Shown: positions 16,116-25,071 of the stretch, one piece after another
Layout: each line of letters opens with the position of its first letter
Numbering within the stretch: position 1 is the stretch's first letter
Assembly (NCBI RefSeq): GCF_020103695.1
Contig: NZ_JAHXBF010000025.1
Span: forward strand, 108,105 to 172,104
Length of the DNA: 64,000 nt
Source of the DNA: Hyalangium versicolor
GTDB lineage: Bacteria > Myxococcota > Myxococcia > Myxococcales > Myxococcaceae
Reading direction: 5' to 3'
Translations under genes and position numbers: made by a program
The notes under the pieces: model-generated
Database searches by the model: none
What the model saw: only the letters and a program-made list of their open reading frames with translations
Told to the model about the DNA's origin: nothing

Positions 16116-17597
16116 ATGGGAAGCTGGAGGAGAGCTGTCGCCTGGACCGCGGCGCTGGGTGTGCTGGGGGCCGTGCTCGTCGCGGTGTTCCCCGACAGCT
16201 ACCAGCAGGATGGGGGACAGCACTATCTGTTCGCACGCTGGGCCTTCCGCCTCCCCCACTACTTCGTCAAGGTGTGGGCCCGGCCCCTCTTCATGCTCGT
16301 CTATGCCCCGGCGACTCAGCTCGGCTATTCGCCCGCCCAGCTCGTCACCGTGCTCGTCTGTCTCGTCACCAGTTGGCACACGTTCCGGCTCGCGGAGGAG
16401 CTGGGCCTCGCAAGGCCCCACCTCACCGTCCCCCTCCTGTGGTTCCAGCCATCCTGGCTGCTGCTGAGCCACGAACTCATGACCGAGCCCCTCTTCGCGC
16501 TCGTCTTCGTTCTCGCGCTGCGGCTCCATCTCTCTGGACGGGTGATGGCTGGCGTCGGTGTGGCGTCCCTCATGCCCCTGGCCCGCCCCGAGGGCTTCTT
16601 CCTCGGCATCCTCTGGGGCGTGTGGCTCCTCATCGATCGGCGCGACTCACGCCCCGTCTGGAAGCGACTCCCTTCCACCCTGCTCCTGCTCTCAGGCTGC
16701 GCCCTGTGGTGGCTGGCCGCGTACCTGCTCACCCGCGATCCCCTCTTCATCCTTCACGACTGGCCCCGAGACTGGCACGCCACCGCCGCCGAATACGGCT
16801 TCGAGCCAGTGTGGAGCTACATCCTCCGCCTCCCGGAGCTGGTCGGGCCCCTACTCCTCGTCCCCTTCCTGCTGGGATTGAGCCTCCTGCTCCGCCGACG
16901 CCAACTGGGCACCGCCACCTCGGCCTTCCTCGTGCTCTTCGTGCTGCACTCCGTGCTCCACACCTTCGGCCTCTTCGGCTCCGCCGGCTACCCGCGCTAC
17001 CTCGTCTGTGTCGCTCCCGCCACCGCCCTTATCACCCTCGTTGGCTGGAACCTCCTCGCCGACTGGCTCTCCCGTTTCTCTCGTCCACGGATGGCCTGGC
17101 TCGTGGGCTCTCTGGTGCTCGTGCCCTCAGCGCTCGCGGCACTCCTCTACGTCGATGCCGCTCAGTGGGCCCGCGATGCATGGGCCGTGGATGCCACGGT
17201 GGCTCGCTTCCGTGAGGAGCCTCGTCCCGTGGCGCGCTTCTATGGCAGCCAGCGCTACATGAACATCGTGTTCGATGACGGCGCTCAGGAACCCCGCCTC
17301 GGCCAGGACCGCGAACGCAACCTGCAGATCCTTCGCGAGGCTCCACCCGCCACACTCGTCATGTGGGACGCTCAACGTGGACCCGACTGGTTCCGCTTGG
17401 AGGTGAAGGATCTCGAAGCGCTCGGATACACCCTGCTGCGCTCCGATGAGTACGTCCTCACTGGCAAGCTGCTGAACCGCTCGCCCGGACCCTGGTTCGA
17501 CTATGGCTATGGTCCGCTGGTCCGATACGGATGGAGGTGGCACGGCTTCGGCGGCCCCCACTCCGTCCACCTGTTCCTGCTCTACAAGGAGCGCTGA
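16116..17597 (+). CDS. GT-C fold glycosyltransferase, family 39-like membrane protein
   Basis: 493 residues from ATG 16116; the open frame extends upstream through the EAL gene, but the first hydrophobic helix begins right after this start. It is a polytopic membrane protein with 9-11 hydrophobic segments and a short acidic motif after helix 1 (DSYQQDGGQHYLFARW, about 25-40). That is the position where GT-C enzymes of the PMT/ArnT type carry catalytic Asp residues. A C-terminal soluble part (about 380-493) would face the periplasm. The donor would be a polyprenyl-phosphate sugar, by family; the acceptor is unknown. It starts 35 bp after the EAL gene. Confidence 0.75.
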   Translation: MGSWRRAVAWTAALGVLGAVLVAVFPDSYQQDGGQHYLFARWAFRLPHYFVKVWARPLFMLVYAPATQLGYSPAQLVTVLVCLVTSWHTFRLAEELGLARPHLTVPLLWFQPSWLLLSHELMTEPLFALVFVLALRLHLSGRVMAGVGVASLMPLARPEGFFLGILWGVWLLIDRRDSRPVWKRLPSTLLLLSGCALWWLAAYLLTRDPLFILHDWPRDWHATAAEYGFEPVWSYILRLPELVGPLLLVPFLLGLSLLLRRRQLGTATSAFLVLFVLHSVLHTFGLFGSAGYPRYLVCVAPATALITLVGWNLLADWLSRFSRPRMAWLVGSLVLVPSALAALLYVDAAQWARDAWAVDATVARFREEPRPVARFYGSQRYMNIVFDDGAQEPRLGQDRERNLQILREAPPATLVMWDAQRGPDWFRLEVKDLEALGYTLLRSDEYVLTGKLLNRSPGPWFDYGYGPLVRYGWRWHGFGGPHSVHLFLLYKER

Positions 17598-17619
17598 ACC
17601 TCGCGCTCTCGCTCGCTCC

Positions 17620-18159
17620 TCAGGGGACGATCTTGATCGCCGAGACGCCCTCGAACTCCACCGTCGAGCCCTTCGTCACTCCCACCGACTGGCACCACCC
17701 TCCCGGCACCTCCAACACGAACTGGCTGGGAATTCCCACCGAACGCGCCGTGTACGTGCGCGGCTCCGCCCGCTCCACGATCCCCACGATGCGCTTCTCC
17801 GCGTTGATGAACACCATGTCCAACGAGATGAGCGTGTTGCGCATCCAGAAGCTCTGCACCTCTTCCTCCGGAAACAGGAAGAGCATCCCCTTGCCCGCCG
17901 CCATCTCCGTGCGCCACATCAATCCCCGCTGGCGCGAATCCCCCGTCGCCGCCACCTCCACCTCCACCCGGTGCACTCCCCCAAACGCGTCGTGCAGACG
18001 CACGTACCCATGCGGCAGCGCCGGCATCGCATAGTCCTTCGCGGTCACGTCCGTCTCGGCGGCCGCCTTCGCCGGCGGAGCCTTGCCCTCAGCCTCGGGC
18101 CGGCACGCCAACATCATCAGCACCGCCAGCCCCACCGCCTGAAATGGAAGTCGGCGCAT
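17620..18159 (-). CDS. DUF192 lipoprotein
   Basis: 179 residues from ATG 18159 (a GTG at 18165 is an alternative). N-terminal hydrophobic stretch with lipobox MLAC (Cys about 19). The DUF192 domain (about 50-175) is recognised by RQRGLMWRTEM, GMLFLFPEEEVQSFWMRNTL and the end VLEVPGGWC. DUF192 proteins are small beta-rich envelope proteins of unknown biochemical role. The gene lies directly after the PilZ gene (2 bp between the PilZ stop and the ATG; overlapping if the GTG is used), so the two are probably co-expressed. Convergent with the glycosyltransferase gene. Confidence 0.85.
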   Translation of the reverse strand: MRRLPFQAVGLAVLMMLACRPEAEGKAPPAKAAAETDVTAKDYAMPALPHGYVRLHDAFGGVHRVEVEVAATGDSRQRGLMWRTEMAAGKGMLFLFPEEEVQSFWMRNTLISLDMVFINAEKRIVGIVERAEPRTYTARSVGIPSQFVLEVPGGWCQSVGVTKGSTVEFEGVSAIKIVP

Positions 18160-18161
18160 GC

Positions 18162-18554
18162 TCACGAGCCCAACGGCTTCTTCAACAGCTTCTCCGTCAG
18201 CTCCGGCCCCAGGCTGTCCGCCATGAGCTTCTCCACCACGCCTTCGAAGTCCGCCCGCTGCGCATCGCTGTTGTAGATGAAGCGAATGCCCATGCCCGGC
18301 TCGTCCCCGTCCCCCTTGGACCAGACCACCTCGCCCAACAGCTCGAACGGCGCCTCGCGATGCGGAACCGTGAGCTTGAAGAGAAACCGCGTGCCGATGG
18401 CCAGCGGCTTCTTCGTCTTGATGAAGGTGCCACCCTTCGAGATGTTCTTCGTGTAGTCCGCGAAGAACGAATTGAGCTTCTTGTAGTCGACCTTCAGCTC
18501 GATCGGCACGCGGACTTGTTGGCGCTGGTCTGGACCGGTCTTCTGTTCGGGCAT
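18162..18554 (-). CDS. PilZ-domain protein of the myxobacterial TIGR02266 type
   Basis: 130 residues, essentially one domain. The N-terminus (QRQQVRVPIELKVDYKKL) and the segment DYTKNISKGGTFIKT match the PilZ-like paralogous domain common in Myxococcus (TIGR02266 type). The classical c-di-GMP motif RxxxR is imperfect (RQQVR) and the second motif reads NxSxGG rather than DxSxxG, so binding is not certain. Its start lies only 25 bp from the divergent peptidase start; promoters must overlap coding sequence. Confidence 0.83.
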   Translation of the reverse strand: MPEQKTGPDQRQQVRVPIELKVDYKKLNSFFADYTKNISKGGTFIKTKKPLAIGTRFLFKLTVPHREAPFELLGEVVWSKGDGDEPGMGIRFIYNSDAQRADFEGVVEKLMADSLGPELTEKLLKKPLGS

Positions 18555-18579
18555 GCTGGGTCGCAGTATAGGGGAGCCT

Positions 18580-20949
18580 ATGCGGCAAGTCCTGTTTACC
18601 CGAGCTACCTCCCTGTTGAGGCGTCCCGCCGTCCTCCTGGTCGTGGGCCTCGTGGCGCTCGGAGGCTCCGCCCTCGTCTTCCTCCCCCTCTTCGGCCTCC
18701 CGGGCTTCGAGCTCAGTCTGGCCCTCTCCATCGCCGTCGGCACCCTCGGGGGAGGCGTCGGAGTCGCCGCCGCCGCCCAGGAGCGCCGCGTCCTCCGAGG
18801 CGAAGAGCCCCGCCTCAAGGACCTCCCCCGCCCCGAACGCCCAGGCCACGCCGCCGCGCTCGCCCTCGGCACCGCCCTGCTGATCAACGGCGCGGTGCTC
18901 ATTCCCCCCTTCCTCAGTTCCACTCTCTTCGCACTCTTCTCGACGGAGTGTGATCCGTTCGAACTGGTGGGCTTCTATCCGCTGCTCACCTTCCCCTCCG
19001 CCGTGCTCGCCTCCACTGCGGGTGTCCTCTGTGGTTTCTGGGCGCGAAAACCCGGCCGGGGCGTGCTCGCCTACGTCGGCCTCGTGCTCCTCTCCGGCGT
19101 CCACACCGCGTGGCCCATTGTCTTCGGCCCTCAGGTGTATGCCTTCAACCACTTTCTCGGACATCTCCCAGGGCCCCTCTATGACGAGGCGCTGGCGATC
19201 ACTCCGCGCGTGGGCTGGTTCCGCCTGGAGACACTGCTGCTGGCCGGGCTCCTCGCACTGCTCACCGCCCTCTGCCTGGACGTGCGCGAGGGCCGCCTCT
19301 CTCGTCCCAGGCTCTCACTCGGCGCGTGGGTGCTGCTGATCCTCCTCGTGGGGGGCGTGGCGCTCCTCGAGGGCAAAGCCCCATCGCTCGGCCTGCGGAT
19401 GACCCACGAGTACCTGGCCGATCACCTGGGCGGAGTCCGGGACACCCAGCACTTCCGCCTCCACTACGCGCGCGGCCTGGATCGCGAAGCAATGGAGCGC
19501 GTGGTGAGGGATCTCGAGTTCCGCTACCAGCAGCTCTCCACCTTCCTGGGCGGCGCTCCCTCCGAGAGGATCCAGGTCTACCTGTACCGCAACGACGAGG
19601 AGAAGCAGGCCCTGGTGGGCGCCGGGCGGACCCAGTTCGCCAAGCCCTGGCTCTCCGAGCTGCACATCAACGATCGGCCCTTCCCTCACACCAGCCTGCA
19701 CCACGAGCTGGCGCACGTCATGGCGGCCTCGGCCGGCAGTGGCCCGTTCCGCGTCACCACCCGCTTCGGCGTCTGGCCCCTTATGGGCGTCATCGAGGGC
19801 TTCGCCGTCGCCGCGGACGATCCCATCCAGGGCGATCTCACCCTCCACGAGTGGGCCGCCGGCATGCGCCGCCAGAAGCTCGCCCCGGACATGCGCAAGC
19901 TCATGGGCACCGAGGGCTTCTACCAGTCCGCTCCCGCACGGGCATACACCGTGGCTGGCTCGTTCCTGCGCTACCTGGCCGACACCTATGGCTCCGAGAA
20001 GGTCCGCGTCCTCTATGCCCACGCGGATTTCCAGCAGGCCTATGGGCGCTCGCTGGACGATCTCGTCACCGAGTGGGAGCGCTACCTGGACACCCTGCCC
20101 CTGGACGAGGCCGCCATCAGCCGCGCCTTCCTCCGCTTCCGCACCGGCAGCCTCTTCACCCGTACGTGCGCCCGCGAAGTGGCACGCATCCAGAAGAATG
20201 CCCAGGACGCGCTGGCCACCGATCCCCAGGAGGCGCTCGAACTCTACCGCCGCGCCGGCCAGCTCCAGCCCGAGGAGCCCACCTATGCCATGGGCCAGGC
20301 CCTCGCCCTGGACCAGCTCGACCGCACCACCGAGGCCGCGCAGATCCTCTCCACCCTGGCCACCAAGGTGAAGGAGCAGCCCGCCCTCCTGGCCGAGGTC
20401 GTCATGGATCAGGCCGACATGGCGCTGCGCCTGCAGAACCTCGACGAGGCCCGGAAGTACCTCGAGCAGGTGCTCTCCCTGGCCCCCAGCCCCGAGCTGA
20501 CGCGCTCGGCCCAGATCAAGCTCGCCTCGCTGGATTCGCCCTCCCGCCTACAAACCGTGGAGCGCTTCTTCCGCGTCCGCCAGGAGGAGGTGCGCCTGCT
20601 CTACCTCGCCCGAGCGCTCCAGATCGCCCCGAAGGATCCCTACTTCAACTACCTGATCGGCCGACGCCTGCATCAAGCCGGGGAGGCGCAGCTCGCGGTG
20701 GAGTACCTCACCCAGGCGCTCACCCCGGGCTCCGAGACACTCTCCGAGGCCATCCGTAAAGAGGGGCTCCGACTGCTGGTGGAAGCTTCGTACCTGGCCG
20801 GGGACTGCGGCGCGGTGCGCCACGAAGTGGGCGCTCTGCCCGATTTTGGACCTGCCTTCAAGGTCTCCGCCCTCGAGTGGGTGGCCCGATGTGACTTCGA
20901 GGATGCTGCCTTCCACGGACCGCTGGTACCCCGGCAGGCTTTCCGCTAG
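18580..20949 (+). CDS. Membrane protein with HExxH (peptidase MA-like) domain and TPR repeats
   Basis: 789 residues; ATG 18580 follows GGGGAG. The N-terminal part (about 10-265) holds six or seven hydrophobic segments. Then comes an extracytoplasmic domain with a zinc-peptidase motif LHHELAHVMAA (HELAH near 374-378) and a downstream Glu-containing segment GVIEGFAVAADD, as in the gluzincin 'peptidase MA-like' group. After about 530, TPR-like helices run to the end. Family knowledge predicts metalloprotease activity at the membrane; the substrate is unknown. It is divergent from the PilZ gene, and the next gene starts 29 bp after the stop. Confidence 0.8.
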   Translation: MRQVLFTRATSLLRRPAVLLVVGLVALGGSALVFLPLFGLPGFELSLALSIAVGTLGGGVGVAAAAQERRVLRGEEPRLKDLPRPERPGHAAALALGTALLINGAVLIPPFLSSTLFALFSTECDPFELVGFYPLLTFPSAVLASTAGVLCGFWARKPGRGVLAYVGLVLLSGVHTAWPIVFGPQVYAFNHFLGHLPGPLYDEALAITPRVGWFRLETLLLAGLLALLTALCLDVREGRLSRPRLSLGAWVLLILLVGGVALLEGKAPSLGLRMTHEYLADHLGGVRDTQHFRLHYARGLDREAMERVVRDLEFRYQQLSTFLGGAPSERIQVYLYRNDEEKQALVGAGRTQFAKPWLSELHINDRPFPHTSLHHELAHVMAASAGSGPFRVTTRFGVWPLMGVIEGFAVAADDPIQGDLTLHEWAAGMRRQKLAPDMRKLMGTEGFYQSAPARAYTVAGSFLRYLADTYGSEKVRVLYAHADFQQAYGRSLDDLVTEWERYLDTLPLDEAAISRAFLRFRTGSLFTRTCAREVARIQKNAQDALATDPQEALELYRRAGQLQPEEPTYAMGQALALDQLDRTTEAAQILSTLATKVKEQPALLAEVVMDQADMALRLQNLDEARKYLEQVLSLAPSPELTRSAQIKLASLDSPSRLQTVERFFRVRQEEVRLLYLARALQIAPKDPYFNYLIGRRLHQAGEAQLAVEYLTQALTPGSETLSEAIRKEGLRLLVEASYLAGDCGAVRHEVGALPDFGPAFKVSALEWVARCDFEDAAFHGPLVPRQAFR

Positions 20950-20978
20950 ACGCAGGCCCTTCAACAACAGGAGGGCGT

Positions 20979-21503
20979 ATGCGGTTCGAATCGCGGCAGC
21001 GGATCCAGGGGACGGTGGACGAGGTGGAGCGCGCGATGCTCGACGAGCGCTACAGCGAGTTCCTGCTCAAGCACCACGGCGTGCTCCTCGAGGTCCAGAG
21101 CCTCGAGATCAAGGACGAGGGCGACAAGGTCCGCCGGAAGATCCGCTATCGCCCCAAGCCCGTCATCTCCTCCATCGGCCCGAAGAAGGTCCCCCCCGAG
21201 TGGTTCGCCTTCATCGAGACGTCCACCTACGACAAGAAGAAGAAAGAGCTCTCCTTCAACAACGTGCCCACCTCCAACGCCATCTCCAAGATGTTGGTGA
21301 ACTCCGGCACGCTGAGGCTGCGCCAGGTGGGCGGAGAAACCGAGCGCACCATGGATGGGGAGATCTCCCTCAAGCTGCCCTTCCTCATGAAGATGCTGGC
21401 CCCCATCGGCGAGAAGATCATCCAGTCCGAGGGCCTGAAGATCCTCGACGGCGAGGCCCCGGTGCTCAACCGCTTCATCGCCGAGGTGCTGCGCAAGGGC
21501 TGA
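20979..21503 (+). CDS. DUF2505-like small cytoplasmic protein
   Basis: 174 residues, no signal or membrane segment. The fold pattern resembles DUF2505, an SRPBCC/START-like group: N-terminal beta strand MRFESRQRIQGTVDEVERA, central Lys-rich strands, and a C-terminal amphipathic helix ending in LNRFIAEVLRKG. It begins 29 bp after the peptidase gene with AACAACAGGAGG upstream (strong RBS). Function unknown; hydrophobic-ligand binding is only a family-level possibility. Confidence 0.7.
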   Translation: MRFESRQRIQGTVDEVERAMLDERYSEFLLKHHGVLLEVQSLEIKDEGDKVRRKIRYRPKPVISSIGPKKVPPEWFAFIETSTYDKKKKELSFNNVPTSNAISKMLVNSGTLRLRQVGGETERTMDGEISLKLPFLMKMLAPIGEKIIQSEGLKILDGEAPVLNRFIAEVLRKG

Positions 21504-21532
21504 AGCAGGCCCTCTTCAGGCTGGGGAATGAG

Positions 21533-21561
21533 TTGACACCGGCGCGGTTGCACCCTTAGAG
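21533..21561 (+). promoter_or_regulatory. Candidate promoter of the NTF2-like lipoprotein gene
   Basis: TTGACA (21533-21538) and TTAGAG (21556-21561), spacer 17 bp. Transcription would start only about 5 bp before the ATG at 21573, giving a nearly leaderless message, or the ATG is reached with little 5' UTR. Confidence 0.4.
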
Positions 21562-21572
21562 GCGACCGCACC

Positions 21573-22037
21573 ATGACCTTCCGAGCCCTTCTCGTCGTTC
21601 CCCTGCTGCTGGCCACCGGCTGCGCCACCAAGCGCATCCCCGGTACCGAGATTGCCGACAACGATGACTCGCGAGCCATCCTCGCGATCATGGAGCGCTA
21701 CCGCGCCGCGCTGGAGGCCAAGGATGCCAAGGCCATCCAGTCGCTCGTGTCCGAGGACTTCAAGGAGGACGCCGGCACCGAGTCCCCCGACGACGATCTC
21801 ACCTACGCCAACCTCCCCGAGCACATGAACGCCCTCTTCCAGCGGGTGGAGCGGCCCAAGGTGGACCTCAGCGTGCGCCGGGTGGACGTGCAGGAGGACG
21901 AAGCCGCCGCCATCTACTACTGGAACGCCAGCTGGCGCATGCCCTCGCTCACCACCCGGCCCCAGAGCGACTCGGAGCTGGAGCAGATGGTCTTCAAGCG
22001 CGTGAAGGGCGAGTGGAAGATCGTCTCCGGCATCTGA
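21573..22037 (+). CDS. Lipoprotein with NTF2/SnoaL-like domain
   Basis: 154 residues. Lipoprotein signal with lipobox LATGC (Cys about 16). The mature part begins with an acidic stretch (ADNDDSRAIL), then an NTF2-like alpha/beta domain: helix IMERYRAALEAKDAKAIQSLVSEDF and three or four beta strands ending MVFKRVKGEWKIVSGI, the typical end of this fold. No catalytic residues can be assigned. Convergent with the kinase-like gene 7 bp downstream. Confidence 0.8.
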   Translation: MTFRALLVVPLLLATGCATKRIPGTEIADNDDSRAILAIMERYRAALEAKDAKAIQSLVSEDFKEDAGTESPDDDLTYANLPEHMNALFQRVERPKVDLSVRRVDVQEDEAAAIYYWNASWRMPSLTTRPQSDSELEQMVFKRVKGEWKIVSGI

Positions 22038-22044
22038 CGCCCGC

Positions 22045-23016
22045 TCACAGCCCCAGCAGTTGCAGGAAGCCCGCCGGGCCCATCGCATCCAGGGCCCGCG
22101 CCCGCGCCAGGTAGGTGCGGAAATCCTTGCGGGTGAGCTGCTCGGGCGGCAGCGGCGACAGGTGGAAGTCGCGGATGCGGCTGGCGGTGTAGCGCACCGA
22201 GCCGAAGAGCGCGTGACCGAACAGGTTCTCGCGCTCCACCTGCGTCAACAAACGCGACTCCTGGTAGCCGCGGATGAAGGCCCGACACAGCTCCGGCCGG
22301 TAGCCTCCGTCGAAACACCAAGCGTTCAGGGTGATGACCACGTCCAGGCCGTAGGCGTCCCGGCACGCCATCTCGAAGTCGAAGAAGGCCCCCACCCGGT
22401 CCGCCAGCCACTTCACGTTGTCCAGGAAGAGATCCGCGTGGATCACCCCGTGCGGTTGCAGGCCGTGATCCCGGGCCCGCTCGGCGCGCTCCAGGTGCTC
22501 CGCCAGCTCTTCCGCGACGCTGGCCACCTCGTCATCCTTGTGGCGCCGCAGCCCCTCCAACCAGCTGCGCACCTGCGCGGCGCTGTACGGGTTGTTCCGC
22601 GAGCCTCCAAAGGAATGGGTGATGCGGTGCATCTTCCCCAGCTCCTGCCCCAGCAATTCCACGTGCTCGGCCGTCACCTGCGGGCGCTTCAGCTCCTCGC
22701 CGGACAGCCACTTGAAGACGCTCACCCGCCCGCCCTCCAGCTCCAGGAAGGGCTGCCCCTGCTGCGTCCGCACCAGCGTCGGAGACGGGAAGTGGGACTC
22801 CGTCAGGTGCGTCAACAGCGCCGCCTCGAAGCGCAGATCTTCCTCCGAGCGCACCGTGGTGTGCCGCACGAAGACGCGCCCCGTCGAGGTGAGCACCCGG
22901 TGGTTGGTGTTGATCGAGCCCTCGGGGATGGCTACCACCTCCTGCACCGTCCCCAGACCGAAAGCCTCCGCCACCCGAGTGAACGCCTCGGGTTTCAGCA
23001 CCGTATAGACAGCCAT
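22045..23016 (-). CDS. thrB: APH-fold kinase, type II homoserine kinase ThrB-like
   Basis: 323 residues from ATG 23016; the frame is open far upstream, but that part is antisense to the next gene. Starts MAVYTVLKPEAFTRVAEAFGLG, as in the APH-family homoserine kinases (the alternative to GHMP ThrB) that phosphorylate homoserine with ATP. Visible: EGSINTNHRV in the nucleotide-binding N-lobe, the Brenner-type loop VIHADLFLDNVKW (catalytic Asp, Asn) and the metal-binding FFDFE. Length matches the family. No other Thr-pathway gene is adjacent, so another small-molecule kinase role is possible. Divergent from the TPR gene with a good promoter for that gene between them. Confidence 0.78.
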   Translation of the reverse strand: MAVYTVLKPEAFTRVAEAFGLGTVQEVVAIPEGSINTNHRVLTSTGRVFVRHTTVRSEEDLRFEAALLTHLTESHFPSPTLVRTQQGQPFLELEGGRVSVFKWLSGEELKRPQVTAEHVELLGQELGKMHRITHSFGGSRNNPYSAAQVRSWLEGLRRHKDDEVASVAEELAEHLERAERARDHGLQPHGVIHADLFLDNVKWLADRVGAFFDFEMACRDAYGLDVVITLNAWCFDGGYRPELCRAFIRGYQESRLLTQVERENLFGHALFGSVRYTASRIRDFHLSPLPPEQLTRKDFRTYLARARALDAMGPAGFLQLLGL

Positions 23017-23067
23017 CGAGCCACCTCCCGGAGTGGACAGCCACCCAACCCTTCGAGCCCCCCTCCG

Positions 23068-23096
23068 TTGACACCTGAGGGCGCCGGGCATATCTA
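23068..23096 (+). promoter_or_regulatory. Promoter of the TPR protein gene
   Basis: TTGACA (23068-23073), spacer 17 bp, TATCTA (23091-23096): one of the best sigma-70-like promoters in the window, about 65 bp before the ATG at 23164. Confidence 0.55.
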
Positions 23097-23163
23097 GGCG
23101 CGGCTCTCTGATCAACATAAACGTCCGAAACCACTCAAACTTTCCGGCCGGAGGCAGTCGCGC

Positions 23164-24765
23164 ATGGGAACGGCAGACGGCGGTAGCGTCGGGCAGCGGG
23201 ACTGGAAGCGGCGGGAGAGCCTGGCCAGCGCCCTGATTCAGGTGGCGCTGGTGGCCGTGCTGCTCGGGGCGGCGGTCGTCTACGTGGTGCACCGAGGCAA
23301 GGTGCGCCAGGAGACGGACAATCGGCTCAAGGCAGCCCAGGGGTTGGCGCAGCGCGGCAACCCGGCTGATTTCCAGAAGGCGCTCCAGGAGCTGGATGCG
23401 CTCTTCTCCATTGATCCGAATGTGTACGGGGCGCACGCCCTGGCCGCGGATCTCCAGGCCGAGCTGTGGCTGGAGCACCACCAACCCGGAGCCGAGACCC
23501 AGGCCCGCGAGCACCTGGCTCTCGCCGAGGCCTTGGAGTCCAAGGACGTGGAGCGCTATGGCGCCCGCGTGGTGCGCGCCCGGGTGCTGCTGGCCGAGGG
23601 CAAGACGGCCGAGGCGGATCAGACGCTCAAGGCGCTTCGGGATCGCGGGGCGAGCAACCCGAAGCTGTGGCTGGCCCAGGCCCGGACGCTCCAGGCCCTC
23701 GGAAACCTGCAGGGCGCGCGGCAGGCCTTCTCGCGCGCCACCGAGGGAGCGTGGAGGGATCCGCGCTTCTCCACGGCCTACGGAGAGGCCCTGCTCGAGG
23801 AGGGGCTGTTCACCCAGGCCAACGAGGCGCTGGGACGGGCGCTGTCGGCCAACGCGGAGCACCTCCAGGCGCGGCTGACGTCGGCGCTGGCCCTCCTTTA
23901 TATGGAGAAGCCGCAGGACGCCGAGCGCGCGCTCCAGGAGGTGCAGGCGCGCGAGGCCGAGCTGACTCCGGCGCTGAAGGCGCGCGTGCTGGCGACGCGG
24001 GCCGAGCTGGCCCTGGCCCTGGGCAGTCCCGACGAGGCGATGAAGCAGGCGGATGCGGCGCTCGGGGTGATCCCGGACGAGCCCTATGCCCTCTTCAGCC
24101 GGGCACGGGCGCTCGCGGCCCGGAAGGATCCCGGCGCACGGGCGGCCTTCGAGGCGGCGGTGGCGAAGCATAAGACGGCTCCCCTGCTCTATCTGGAGGG
24201 CGCGAAGTCGCTCCAAGTGGCAGGAGACGGCGCTGGCGCGCTGGCACTGCTCGATGCGTACGAGTCCGTCTTCCGCGGCGTGCAGGTGCCCGCGAGCGAG
24301 GGCAAGACCGTGAGCGCGCTGGAGCGGGACGATCGCTACTGGCTGGCGCGTGGCGGGGTGCTGGAGACCGCGGGCCAGCAGGACACGGCGCTGGCGGCGT
24401 ATGACCAGGCGATCGCCATCAAGGGCCCGTCCCAAAGCCGCGCGCGGTACGCCAAGGGTCAGCTCTTGCTGGCGCGCAAGGACTACGCCCAGGCTCGCGA
24501 GGTGCTCGCGCCGCTGACGCCCGATTCGGGCGGAGGGCCCCTCCCGGAGGCATATACCGCGATGGGCTCGCTCCTCTTCGCCCAGGGCGACTACGCCACG
24601 GGGTGCCAGCACTACTTCTTCGCGCTCAGCCGGGATCGCGCCCGGGGCGTGCCGCTCGACCAGTTGCAGGCGCGCTCCGCAGCCATCGCGAAGCAGCTCA
24701 CGGACGCCGGGCAGGCCAACATCGCCAAGGCATGGAAGGCCGAGATCGACAACCTGCTGAAGTAG
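23164..24765 (+). CDS. Membrane-anchored TPR-repeat protein
   Basis: 533 residues. A basic N-terminus (QRDWKRRESLASAL) is followed by one transmembrane helix (about 24-42), so the rest is probably periplasmic. From about residue 55 to the end there are consecutive TPR/Sel1-like helix pairs with the usual A/G at turn positions and Ala/Leu-rich faces (e.g. AREHLALAEAL, ANEALGRALSANAEHLQARL, ALAAYDQAIAI). This is a protein-interaction scaffold of unknown partner, alone in its transcription unit. Confidence 0.82.
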   Translation: MGTADGGSVGQRDWKRRESLASALIQVALVAVLLGAAVVYVVHRGKVRQETDNRLKAAQGLAQRGNPADFQKALQELDALFSIDPNVYGAHALAADLQAELWLEHHQPGAETQAREHLALAEALESKDVERYGARVVRARVLLAEGKTAEADQTLKALRDRGASNPKLWLAQARTLQALGNLQGARQAFSRATEGAWRDPRFSTAYGEALLEEGLFTQANEALGRALSANAEHLQARLTSALALLYMEKPQDAERALQEVQAREAELTPALKARVLATRAELALALGSPDEAMKQADAALGVIPDEPYALFSRARALAARKDPGARAAFEAAVAKHKTAPLLYLEGAKSLQVAGDGAGALALLDAYESVFRGVQVPASEGKTVSALERDDRYWLARGGVLETAGQQDTALAAYDQAIAIKGPSQSRARYAKGQLLLARKDYAQAREVLAPLTPDSGGGPLPEAYTAMGSLLFAQGDYATGCQHYFFALSRDRARGVPLDQLQARSAAIAKQLTDAGQANIAKAWKAEIDNLLK

Positions 24766-25071
24766 CGGCCCGATCGCTGATGCAGGCGATGGGCACGAAT
24801 ACGCCCCAGATACGAGAGGGGTCGTCGGAGCCCGAGAAACATGGACACAGTGCCACAGGTCGCAGGCCCCTCGTGGCGGGGCGGGTTTCGGGGACGGGTC
24901 CTCCAGCCCCGCCGTCCCGCTCGCTCATGAAGTGCAGCCGCTCAACGTGTCCAGGTGTCGAGCAACTCAGGGGCAAGCCGGAGTCGCAGTATACGCGGAG
25001 TCGTGCTGGCATACTTCAGGGAGGGCGAGCAGTGCCCCTCAGCCCCCACATCCAACTGAACGGCCGTGTTC
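24766..25071. other. Intergenic region upstream of the toxin-like gene
   Basis: 306 bp without a convincing complete gene. A plus-strand reading around 24986-25057 gives GVVLAYFREGEQCP and ends at a TGA at 25058-25060, which looks like the C-terminus of a lost coding sequence but has no intact upstream frame. The rest contains GC-rich inverted segments near 24880-24920. Base composition is a little lower in GC than the preceding gene. Confidence 0.35.
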
